DNA from: an uncultured Verrucomicrobia subdivision 3 bacterium
GTDB lineage: Bacteria > Verrucomicrobiota > Verrucomicrobiia > Limisphaerales > UBA11358
Length of the DNA: 39,120 bases
Assembly (NCBI GenBank): GCA_903820285.1
Contig: CAIJGS010000314.1
Location: 1 to 39,120, forward strand
Reading direction: 5' to 3'
The position numbers and the translations under genes were made by a program. Position 1 is the stretch's first letter. The number at the start of each line of letters is the position of its first letter. This document shows positions 31,965 to 39,120 of this stretch, piece by piece. Below the pieces are notes generated by a model, which saw only the letters and a program-made list of their open reading frames with translations, was not told the origin of the DNA and ran no database searches.

Positions 31965-32708
31965 ATGAGTCATCACTTGAAAGGAAAAGTGGCCTTGGTC
32001 ACCGGCGGATCCCGCGGCATCGGCCGCGCCATCGCGGAACGTCTCGCGCAGGAAGGCGCGGCGGTGGCGGTCAATTTCTCCAGCAATGTCGCCGAGGCGC
32101 AAAAGGTCGTGACGGCCATTCAGGCGGCCGGTGGCACGGCGTTCGCCATTCAGGCCGATGTCGGACGGGTGCCGGAGATCATCCGGCTCTTCGATGAAAC
32201 CATCGCCCATTTCGGCCGGCTGGATATTCTGGTGAACAACGCCGGCGTGATGTTCGCCAAAACGGTCAGCGCCACGACGGAAGCAGAGTTCGACCGGATT
32301 TTTGCCATCAACGTGAAAGGCGTCTTCTTCGCGTGCCAGCAGGCGGCCACGCGCCTGGCCGACGGCGGCCGCATCATCAATCTTTCCAGTTCGACCACCG
32401 CACGCTTCATGCCCACTTATGGGGCCTACGTCGCCACCAAGGGTGCGGTGGAACAGCTCACGCGCTCGCTGGCCAAGGAGTTGGGACCGCGCGGCATTAC
32501 GGCGAATGCCATTTCGCCGGGGCCGACGGAAACGGAATTGTTCGTGACGGGCAAATCGCCGGAGCAGATTGATTTCTTCGCGAAGCAATCGGCCTTTGGC
32601 CGGCTGGGCCAGCCGGGGGAAATCGCCGCCACCGTGGCGTTTCTGGCCGGCCCCGATGCGAGTTGGATCAGCGGACAGAACCTACGGGTGAATGGGGGAC
32701 TGGCCTGA
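31965..32708 (+). CDS. SDR family oxidoreductase (FabG-like)
   Basis: A 247-residue short-chain dehydrogenase from ATG 31965 (longer upstream frames overlap the previous gene). TGGSRGIG (13-20) binds the cofactor; Asn116, Ser142, Tyr155 and Lys159 form the catalytic set (YVATKGAVEQLTRSLAKELG). It resembles glucose-dehydrogenase/FabG-like SDRs of unknown substrate more than the true FabG of the fab cluster at 27.1 kb (SPGPTETELF instead of APGFIETDM). It stands between the phosphorylase and a YkvA-like gene. Confidence 0.9.
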   Translation: MSHHLKGKVALVTGGSRGIGRAIAERLAQEGAAVAVNFSSNVAEAQKVVTAIQAAGGTAFAIQADVGRVPEIIRLFDETIAHFGRLDILVNNAGVMFAKTVSATTEAEFDRIFAINVKGVFFACQQAATRLADGGRIINLSSSTTARFMPTYGAYVATKGAVEQLTRSLAKELGPRGITANAISPGPTETELFVTGKSPEQIDFFAKQSAFGRLGQPGEIAATVAFLAGPDASWISGQNLRVNGGLA

Positions 32709-32773
32709 ATCCGGCCGGCCAGCAGGGCAGATTTTTGCTTTTGCCCTGCCATGGGTTGCAGTAAAGTTCCCGC

Positions 32774-33178
32774 ATGCCTGAAGTAGCCAAGTTCGTCAGA
32801 AACAGCGCCACCAGTATCACCCCGGCGGTGGCTGCCAATGTGCTGCGTCTCCTGCCCCAGTGGAAGCTGGAGTTTACGCAAATCAATGCGCCGAAGTTCC
32901 CCCACCTGCTCAACCAGCTGGAATTCCTCGCCAATGCGGTGGAGGATGCCGTTGATGGGGTATATAAGGATCTGCCTTACACGGCGCTGGCTCAGGCGGT
33001 TTTTGCGCTGATCTATGCGCATAAAAAAATTGGCATCATTCCGGACAGCGTGCTCGATCTGGGGCGCGCGGATGATTCCAGCGTGGTCCGCGCCGCGCTC
33101 ATCCAGAACGAAAAAGCCTTCGCCATCTACGCTGGCAAACAGGGCATTGACTGGAGTCTCATCACCAGCCAGGCCTGA
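32774..33178 (+). CDS. YkvA-like (DUF1232) small protein
   Basis: A 134-residue protein. The C-terminal half reads QAVFALIYAHKKIGIIPDSV and LDLGRADDSSVVRAALIQ, close to the DUF1232/YkvA pattern (..IPD..P..G..DD..VV). Unlike many YkvA proteins it has little hydrophobic content, so membrane association is uncertain. TAAAGT (32762-32767) ends 6 nt before the ATG. The ACT-domain gene follows after 18 bp, so the two are probably cotranscribed. Confidence 0.65.
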   Translation: MPEVAKFVRNSATSITPAVAANVLRLLPQWKLEFTQINAPKFPHLLNQLEFLANAVEDAVDGVYKDLPYTALAQAVFALIYAHKKIGIIPDSVLDLGRADDSSVVRAALIQNEKAFAIYAGKQGIDWSLITSQA

Positions 33179-33196
33179 GCGTTCATTTTATCCGCC

Positions 33197-33718
33197 ATGA
33201 AAAGCCATCTTGTCACCACCATTGTCGGCCCGGATCGCACCGGGCTGGTTGAATCCGTTGCCCGCGTTGTGGCCGCGCATGGCGGCAACTGGCTGGAAAG
33301 CCGCATGTGCCGGCTCGGCGGTGAATTTGCGGGCATCCTGCGCATTGAAATTCCGGCGGCCCAATCCGCTGCGTTGCTGGCCACGCTGAAGGGCATTGCC
33401 GGTCTCACCGTTACCGTGCAATCCGGCCAAGGTGCGGTGGCACCGGCGGGTGGCCGCCTGACGGGCTTGGAAATTGTCGGCTCGGACCGTCCCGGCATTG
33501 TGCGCGACATCACCAGCGCCCTCGCTCGCGCGGGCGTGAACGTGGAAGAATTTTCGAGCGAAATCAGCAGCGCCCCGATGTCCGGCGAACCGCTCTTCAA
33601 AGCGGTTGCCCGGCTGCAACTGCCGGCCGGCTGCAACCTCGCGGCGCTGAAAGCCGAGCTGGAAAAAATCGCCGCCGACCTGCTGGTGGATGTTTCGCTG
33701 GAAGAAGTAACTGCCTGA
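33197..33718 (+). CDS. Double ACT-domain protein (GcvR-like)
   Basis: A 173-residue protein made of two ACT domains. The first starts VTTIVGPDRTGLVESVARVV and has GNWLESRMCRLGGEFAGILR; the second starts GLEIVGSDRPGIVRDITSAL and contains NVEEFSSEISSAPMSGEPLF. This arrangement is that of GcvR-type regulators, which in enterobacteria bind glycine and control the glycine cleavage operon through GcvA. No gcvA partner is visible here, so the ligand and target remain unknown. It shares a likely transcript with the YkvA-like gene. Confidence 0.85.
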   Translation: MKSHLVTTIVGPDRTGLVESVARVVAAHGGNWLESRMCRLGGEFAGILRIEIPAAQSAALLATLKGIAGLTVTVQSGQGAVAPAGGRLTGLEIVGSDRPGIVRDITSALARAGVNVEEFSSEISSAPMSGEPLFKAVARLQLPAGCNLAALKAELEKIAADLLVDVSLEEVTA

Positions 33719-33746
33719 CCAAAGGCTGTTTGCAGGTGTTTTGCGG

Positions 33747-33775
33747 TTGACAGGGTGGCCGCCAGGTCTTACTTA
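33747..33775 (+). promoter_or_regulatory. Candidate promoter of the TPR-PDZ lipoprotein gene
   Basis: A perfect TTGACA (33747-33752) and, after 17 bp, TACTTA (33770-33775), a weak -10. The start codon is 31 nt further downstream. Confidence 0.35.
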
Positions 33776-33806
33776 AGGCCTGGGTTGCGGAACTTTTATT
33801 TTTCAC

Positions 33807-36314
33807 ATGAACAGAATCCTTTCATGGAGGGCGGTCTTTTGTCTCGGATTGTTGCTGGCTGGCGAGGTGACTGGCTGTCACCATGCCGATAAACCCCCGA
33901 TCGCCGAAAATTACTTCAAAACGCATTTCCAGGATGAGTCCCAGTACATTGTGGAGAGCATTGCCACCGATGTGGCCGAACAGGTTTATTTTGCCAAATT
34001 TCATCACCTGCCACCGGCCAAAGAATTTTCCGTGGCTGCCAGCGAGACGGCCGCGTCCGTGTTCCGGACCCCGGTTTATGAACTGACACTGGACCTTGAT
34101 AAGCAGCATCAAGGGTTGAAGACGGTGCTGAAAATCGGCGGCCCGATCTGGTCGCCGGAGATCTACGATGACCTGACGCGGCTGCTGGCCAGCCGGCTGG
34201 ATCTGCCCGCCATCGGCAACAATGATTCCAAGGATACCGCGTTGATGGCCCAACTGACGGATGGTTCGGCCGTGACGATTGAGCAGCGAAACCAGGCGCT
34301 TTCCGCGGCGCTGGAGAATGATTTTGCCAATCCCACGTTGCATGAACAGGCGGCGCTGCTGCTCGGAGCGTTCACCCTGCGGGAACACTCGGGAAATTTC
34401 TTTGATACCCGCCAGTCCTTGTGCCGCGTTACGGCGCATCTGGCGCTGGCCCGCTACCTGGGCGGAACGGATTATGATCTCAATGGCACGGTCGCCACGG
34501 CCATGTTGCTGACCGCCATGAACAATCAGGCGGCGGCCCTGGACCTGATGAACGGATTGACCACGACCAACCCGGCGGCACGCGAGTGGATTCGCGCCCT
34601 GCAGGCGCGCAATACCGGGGATTACCGGCCGTTGCAGAAACTCAGCGAAACGGACACGCTCACCCCGGTGGAATCCTTTGAGCTGTACCGCGCCCTGGTC
34701 AACGGCGTCAATCCGGACCTGGCCTGGGGCAAGCTGGCCGACAGCCAGAAGAAAATTCCGGATTTCCTGCGCATTGCCCATGAAGTCAATGAGTCGGTGG
34801 GCGTGGAAAACGAATTATACCCGCTTACCTTCCCGGTGGAAACCAGCGAACTGACGGCTGTGTGCCAGCTGGCGGCGCCATCAGACGCGAACCGGACCAA
34901 TCTGACGGACATTCTGAATATACCCCCGGAGCGCTGTTTTTCCGCCGGCGACGACCGGCAGATGCACGTGCGCATCATCGGCTGGGGGCAATGGGCGGCG
35001 TTTTTGCAGCGGCATCTGTGCCAGGCGGTGTGGCGGGATTATTATTATTTGTCCGGCGTCATCGGCTCGCCAGATGAAGCCCGGACATTTTCCACCCAAT
35101 GCGACGAGGCCTACCGGGGATTGCGGCTCGACCCGTTTCGGCGCCGGTTCATGGCCGCGGACATGGACGCATGCCATTTGGCGATGGATGACGGCATCAA
35201 AGTGACGGTGGAGATGCCCCAATGGGTGCCATCCTATTGCTGGAATTATGCCACGGCCGGCTATGGCCGGAACGACGGATACCAAGCCGTGCCCAATCCG
35301 CATCTGAACGAATGGCACAAACACAACCCTCCGCCGGGAACCGCTTACAATCTGCCGGCCCGGCTGGGGCAGCCGAGCATGACCGGGCGAAGCGACACCA
35401 TGCAATTGCTGGATGAAGTGCATACCATCGCACCTTACGACTGGGCCTTGCTCGATTACATTATCAACCGCAAATACAACCGGGCACCGGATCATGCCCA
35501 GGTGGCGGATCTGCTGGGGGCATTGCCGTTGTATTCCGTCAAAGCCATGAAAATTGAAGCGGCCAGTGTGCGGGACCAGACGCAGCAGTACGAACGGCTG
35601 ATGCTCCGGGCGGCGGATCTGGATCCGTCCGCCAATCTTGTCCTGGCCATATATTATCAGACCAATCATCTGGACGAAAAGGCGGTGGACTACTATGAAA
35701 AAAGCATCCAGCTGGATCCCAATTCGGTGGCTGTGGCCAACCAGCTCAACTGGCTGATGCATTATTATCTGAGGAAGAACCGGGAGGAGGACGCCCGCCG
35801 GGTGGCGGATTTTGCCGGCGAGGTTTATTCCTATTCCGGGTTGTTTACCAAGGCGGATTTTTTTGAATCAACCGGCCACTATAAGGACGCGTTTGAATGG
35901 TATTCCAAGATCAAGGAGCGCTACAATGATTCACGACCGGTGATCAATTTTGGCTACCGCCACAAGGATCAGACCGGCGATGGCACCTACCTCGCGTCCC
36001 AAGCGGACCAGTATTTTCCCAAAGGTACGGAGCCGGTGAGTCTGGAGAGTTTCAAAGCGCCCCCCGCCGACGGGGTGGTGCTGAACGGAAACAGTGAACT
36101 GCTGCAGCAGGCGGGCATGAAAGGCGGCGATGTGGTCGTGGCCATCAGCGGCATCCGGGTTCACAACAAAGACCAGTACTCCTTCGAGCGCGATCTGCTG
36201 ACCACCCCGGAACTGGACCTCATCGTATGGCAGGGAAAGGGCTATCACGAAATCAAAGCCAGCCCGCCAAAACATCTGTTTGGTGTGGAAATCGGGAATT
36301 ACCAGGCGAATTAA
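33807..36314 (+). CDS. Large lipoprotein with TPR-like repeats and a C-terminal PDZ-like domain
   Basis: An 835-residue exported protein. The N-terminus is a lipoprotein signal (RAVFCLGLLLAGEVTGC, lipid cysteine near residue 24). The middle is mostly helical; around residues 600-700 TPR-like pairs are clear (LVLAIYYQTNHLDEKAVDYY; KSIQLDPNSVAVANQLNWLM; FFESTGHYKDAFEWYSKIKE). The last ~90 residues (NGNSELLQQAGMKGGDVVVA, then ISGIRVHNKDQYSFER and LIVWQGKGYHEI) form a PDZ-like domain. Together these suggest an envelope scaffold that holds peptide tails, but there is no enzymatic domain and no named family. Alone on its strand, with tgt 60 bp downstream. Confidence 0.75.
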   Translation: MNRILSWRAVFCLGLLLAGEVTGCHHADKPPIAENYFKTHFQDESQYIVESIATDVAEQVYFAKFHHLPPAKEFSVAASETAASVFRTPVYELTLDLDKQHQGLKTVLKIGGPIWSPEIYDDLTRLLASRLDLPAIGNNDSKDTALMAQLTDGSAVTIEQRNQALSAALENDFANPTLHEQAALLLGAFTLREHSGNFFDTRQSLCRVTAHLALARYLGGTDYDLNGTVATAMLLTAMNNQAAALDLMNGLTTTNPAAREWIRALQARNTGDYRPLQKLSETDTLTPVESFELYRALVNGVNPDLAWGKLADSQKKIPDFLRIAHEVNESVGVENELYPLTFPVETSELTAVCQLAAPSDANRTNLTDILNIPPERCFSAGDDRQMHVRIIGWGQWAAFLQRHLCQAVWRDYYYLSGVIGSPDEARTFSTQCDEAYRGLRLDPFRRRFMAADMDACHLAMDDGIKVTVEMPQWVPSYCWNYATAGYGRNDGYQAVPNPHLNEWHKHNPPPGTAYNLPARLGQPSMTGRSDTMQLLDEVHTIAPYDWALLDYIINRKYNRAPDHAQVADLLGALPLYSVKAMKIEAASVRDQTQQYERLMLRAADLDPSANLVLAIYYQTNHLDEKAVDYYEKSIQLDPNSVAVANQLNWLMHYYLRKNREEDARRVADFAGEVYSYSGLFTKADFFESTGHYKDAFEWYSKIKERYNDSRPVINFGYRHKDQTGDGTYLASQADQYFPKGTEPVSLESFKAPPADGVVLNGNSELLQQAGMKGGDVVVAISGIRVHNKDQYSFERDLLTTPELDLIVWQGKGYHEIKASPPKHLFGVEIGNYQAN

Positions 36315-36360
36315 TTTCCTGCCGGCGCAAATTTTAATCTGCAAGCGGACGGTTTCCCCT

Positions 36361-36366
36361 TATAAT
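36361..36366 (+). promoter_or_regulatory. -10 box of tgt placed for leaderless transcription
   Basis: A perfect TATAAT, 8 nt before the tgt ATG (36375), with no Shine-Dalgarno sequence between them. The expected start of transcription falls at or next to the ATG. No clear -35 is seen. Confidence 0.55.
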
Positions 36367-36374
36367 CTGTCCGA

Positions 36375-37520
36375 ATGTACGAACTGCTCAAAACCGATAC
36401 CACCACCCAGGCGCGCCTGGGACGGTTGACCACCGCGCACGGCGTGGTGGAAACGCCCGTGTACATGCCGGTCGGCACCCAGGCCAGCGTGAAGGCGATG
36501 GACCCGCGTGAACTGCTGGAATGCGGCACGCAGATCATTCTCGGCAACACCTACCATTTGAACATCCGGCCCGGCCTGGACATCATCCGCGCCGCCGGCG
36601 GCCTGCATCAGTTCATGAACTGGCAGCTCCCCATTCTCACGGACAGCGGCGGTTTCCAGGTGTTCAGCCTCGCAAAGATTCGCAAGATCAAGGCGCACGG
36701 CGTGGAATTCCGGTCGCATCTGGATGGTTCCATGCTCTTCATCGGGCCCAAGGAATCCATGGAAATTCAGCGTGTGCTGGGGTCCGACATTGCGATGGTG
36801 TTCGATGAATGCCCGCCGCACGACGCCCCCGCCCGGGAGCAGCGCCAGGCCGTGGAGCGCACCATCCGCTGGGCGCATGAATGTCGCGTGCAGCCGCGCG
36901 CCGAGGGCCAGAAGGTGTTCGGCATTGTGCAGGGCGGCAACAACGCCGCGCTGCGCGAGGAATGCGCCAAGGCGCTCGTGCCGCTGGATTTCGATGGTTA
37001 CGCTATCGGCGGCGTGAGCGTGGGTGAACCCGAACCCGAAATGCTCCAGGCCATCGAATACACCGTGCCGCATCTGCCCGCGAACAAGGCGCGTTACGCC
37101 ATGGGCCTCGGCACCCCGGCGCAGATGCTGGAACTGGTGGCGCGCGGCGTGGACATGTTTGACTGCGTGCTCCCCACGCGCGTGGCCCGCAACGGCACGG
37201 CGTACACCAAGTTCGGCGCCATCGGCATCAAAGGCGGCCAGTTCAAGGCGGATTTCCGGCCCGTGGAAGAAGGCTGCACCTGCTATGCCTGCACCCATTT
37301 CACCCGGGCCTATCTGCGGCATTTGCTGAACGTGAATGAAATCCTCGGCCTGCGCATGCTGAGCGTGCACAACACGCACATGTTCGTGAAGGTGATGGCC
37401 GATGCTCGGCTACACCTGGCCGCGGGGACGTTTGGGGAATATTACCGCGAGTTTATTGCCAATTTTAAGCCGTCACAAAAGGTGTTGGCGCAGCGGCAAA
37501 AGGATAAACCTGCAACCTGA
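36375..37520 (+). CDS. tgt: tRNA-guanine(34) transglycosylase
   Basis: A 381-residue TGT, the normal bacterial length. It exchanges G34 of tRNAs with GUN anticodons for the queuosine precursor preQ1. The general acid/base Asp90 (ILTDSGGFQVFSL), GIVQGG, the nucleophile Asp263 in GVDMFDCVLPTRVARNG, and the zinc ligands Cys301, Cys303, Cys306 and His332 (CTCYACTHFTRAYLRHLL; SVHNTH) are all in place. The start MYELLKTD fits the family. No queuosine synthesis genes lie beside it. It is probably transcribed from its own promoter. Confidence 0.97.
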   Translation: MYELLKTDTTTQARLGRLTTAHGVVETPVYMPVGTQASVKAMDPRELLECGTQIILGNTYHLNIRPGLDIIRAAGGLHQFMNWQLPILTDSGGFQVFSLAKIRKIKAHGVEFRSHLDGSMLFIGPKESMEIQRVLGSDIAMVFDECPPHDAPAREQRQAVERTIRWAHECRVQPRAEGQKVFGIVQGGNNAALREECAKALVPLDFDGYAIGGVSVGEPEPEMLQAIEYTVPHLPANKARYAMGLGTPAQMLELVARGVDMFDCVLPTRVARNGTAYTKFGAIGIKGGQFKADFRPVEEGCTCYACTHFTRAYLRHLLNVNEILGLRMLSVHNTHMFVKVMADARLHLAAGTFGEYYREFIANFKPSQKVLAQRQKDKPAT

Positions 37521-37633
37521 CGCGAGAGGTGTAAGACATTGGGTTTGAGCGCATACATTTGGGCGCAATTTGTTTTTGAAGAACGCCCAATAAAAGCTTT
37601 CGGTAGATTTTCTGCCCATTCATAATTCGGCCC

Positions 37634-38695
37634 GTGAAGGCCTGTTCATATTGTGGACGCCGGAATGAGGATATTGCCGCATCGTGCGGGGAATGTGGCA
37701 CGGAATTTCCCGGGGCAAAGATAGAAAAGCCGGCTCCGGAAGAAATCGACAAACCATTGGCAGCACCGTTTACGGATGTTTCCGGGCTGGATTTGGGCTT
37801 TGAAATCAGTGCGGGGTTTTCCCGGCCGGATTGGAGTCTGATTCATGAATTCGTCCGGAAAAATGTGCCACGGGACGATTTGGCCGACGTCTGGAATCAC
37901 ATTGTGGCGACTTGGCTGGCAGAGCTGGCGACCGATTTGGGCGGCGGTTGCCGGGTTCGCCGCTCCGACAGTTTTTTCTGTTTATCGGACTTGGAGGCGG
38001 AGACTACCCGGAAGTTGCTGGCCTATGCCGAGCGGGCGCTGGGAACCGTTCGCGCCAACCTGGGGCCCGCCGCCTGGAGCGGCTATCATGGCAAGCATGT
38101 TTTGCTCCTGTTTGCGGACCTGGATGATTACTTTCATTACATTTCGCATTATCACAAAGAGGGGAAGAATTTGCTGAGTGCCGGCGTTTTTATCCGCCAA
38201 GGGTATGCGCATATCGCCCTGCCTTACACCAGTGCATTTTCGGTGCAACACACCGTGGCCCATGAACTGGTTCATAACCTTCTGTGTCATTTACATATAC
38301 CCTTATGGCTCAACGAAGGGCTGGCCGTGGCCATCGAAAAATTGGTAACGCGAAGTCCTTTCTATCTTGACCAGGACGTGGCTGATCGCCACCGGAATCA
38401 TTGGAACGAGACCAATATTCAGGGGTTTTGGGCGGGGGTGACATATAATTCGCCCGGTGATGATGCTGAACTCAGTTATAGTCTGGGTGAGATTCTGGTG
38501 AACCTGCTTTCCGAAAAGGGGCAGGCATTCAGCAGTTTCATACAAGCTGCCGACTGGCGTGATGCCGGGCAGGAGGCCGCCCTCAATTTTCTCGGGCAGG
38601 ATTTGGGTGAGTCATTGAACGGATTCTTGGGGCAGGGCGACTGGCGTCCGCGACGGAAAGCGATAGCAGATTATTGGCGGAAAAAGCCGATTTGA
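37634..38695 (+). CDS. Zinc-ribbon plus HExxH metallopeptidase-like protein
   Basis: A 353-residue protein from GTG 37634. An N-terminal zinc ribbon (CSYCGRR with Cys4 and Cys7; CGECG with Cys18 and Cys21) is followed by a linker and a domain with HTVAHELVHNLLCHLHIPLW (His210-Glu211-x-x-His214) and LNEGLAVAIEKL, Glu228 being the likely third zinc ligand. This is the gluzincin layout of peptidase-MA-like and DUF1570-type proteins. There is no signal peptide, which is unusual for such a peptidase, so it probably acts in the cytoplasm. The substrate is unknown. CATAAT ends 7 nt before the start codon. Confidence 0.75.
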   Translation: MKACSYCGRRNEDIAASCGECGTEFPGAKIEKPAPEEIDKPLAAPFTDVSGLDLGFEISAGFSRPDWSLIHEFVRKNVPRDDLADVWNHIVATWLAELATDLGGGCRVRRSDSFFCLSDLEAETTRKLLAYAERALGTVRANLGPAAWSGYHGKHVLLLFADLDDYFHYISHYHKEGKNLLSAGVFIRQGYAHIALPYTSAFSVQHTVAHELVHNLLCHLHIPLWLNEGLAVAIEKLVTRSPFYLDQDVADRHRNHWNETNIQGFWAGVTYNSPGDDAELSYSLGEILVNLLSEKGQAFSSFIQAADWRDAGQEAALNFLGQDLGESLNGFLGQGDWRPRRKAIADYWRKKPI

Positions 38696-38822
38696 ATCGG
38701 ACCCGGACCAGATTGTTTTGGCCGGTTCCAGGCGGCAATGTTTATGGACCGGCTAAAAAATTTGCCCCCGGGGGCGGGTTATGGCAAGATATGGTTATCG
38801 TAAAAACAAAATTTACAAACCT

Positions 38823-39120
38823 ATGAGCAAACCGAAAATCGTTGCCTATCTGAAACCGACCTGCGGCTGGAGCCAGGGCGTGCGCGCCGTGCTGCGCAAG
38901 TATGACCTGCCCTTTGAAGACCGCGACATCATCAACGATCCCCTACAGCGCCAGGAAATGATCGAGAAGACCGGCCAGATGCTGAGCCCTTGCGTGGAAA
39001 TCAACGGCCACATGTTGCCCGACATCAGCGGCGAAGAAGTCGAAGCCTGGATGCTCGCCAACAGCGTGGTGACGCCCAATGACCGCGTGCCCGAAGCGCC
39101 CATCAACCAGCCCTGCGCCC
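38823..39120 (+). CDS. Glutaredoxin-like protein (3' end outside window)
   Basis: The first 99 residues are visible. The thioredoxin-like fold begins KPKIVAYLKPTCGWSQGVRA with a monothiol-type active site CGWS, followed by FEDRDIINDPLQRQEMIEKT and the glutathione-binding-like SPCVEINGHMLPDISGEEVE. Unlike classical monothiol CGFS proteins it has Trp in the active site and reads on into a C-terminal extension (NDRVPEAPINQPCA...). It is likely a redox or iron-sulfur carrier protein. It is cut by the window edge. Confidence 0.85.
   Translation, partial: MSKPKIVAYLKPTCGWSQGVRAVLRKYDLPFEDRDIINDPLQRQEMIEKTGQMLSPCVEINGHMLPDISGEEVEAWMLANSVVTPNDRVPEAPINQPCA

Overview
The window reads as a chromosomal stretch of a GC-rich, Gram-negative-type bacterium, most likely a member of the Verrucomicrobiota (a Pedosphaera/Limisphaera-like lineage). 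This is an inference from gene style, not a database result: large secreted proteins ending in a 'TYTVQYSPDLTHW...'-type module, a Pro/Ala-rich zinc-ribbon membrane protein, very few Shine-Dalgarno sequences, and dispersed intergenic repeats of a kind I associate with this phylum. Gene density is normal. No rRNA, tRNA, prophage, transposase or CRISPR array was found.

Layout. 1-8.5 kb: the 3' end of aconitase with a strong terminator, a rhomboid protease, a zinc-ribbon membrane protein, a frameshifted HEPN-like gene coupled to a small partner, mnmE, a Yip1-like membrane protein with a small partner gene, an FtsB/DivIC-type protein, a DCC-family thiol protein, frr, and an antitoxin/MazF-like toxin pair. 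8.5-16.8 kb: a large secreted CxxCH protein resembling the hydrazine-synthase-alpha-like family, a TMTC-like GT-C/TPR membrane protein, and a NarL-type response regulator with its CHASE3-PAS histidine kinase. 16.8-20 kb: rhuM sitting between what look like scars of a type I restriction locus, then a B12-binding radical SAM protein. 20-21.7 kb: two attC-like sites with a decayed cassette gene and an XRE/membrane-protein operon that has its own palindromic operator. This looks like an integron-cassette cluster without an integrase. 21.9-26.2 kb: ROK kinase, fatty acid desaturase, a His/Gly-rich membrane protein, and a left-handed beta-helix protein. 26.2-27.1 kb: a gene-free stretch with palindromes and direct repeats.

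27.1-39 kb: a fatty acid synthesis cluster (fabG, acpP, fabF) followed by small hypothetical genes and a duplicated tail of fabF, pyrimidine-nucleoside phosphorylase, a second SDR, a YkvA-like protein, a double-ACT protein, a TPR-PDZ lipoprotein, tgt, a zinc-ribbon/HExxH peptidase-like protein, and a glutaredoxin cut by the window end.

Housekeeping genes (aconitase, mnmE, frr, fab genes, tgt) alternate with accessory patches. The most unusual parts are the attC-like cassette cluster, the structured 26.2-27.1 kb spacer, the fabF tail duplication, and the recurrent -10-like hexamer placed 6-8 nt before start codons, which suggests frequent leaderless transcription.
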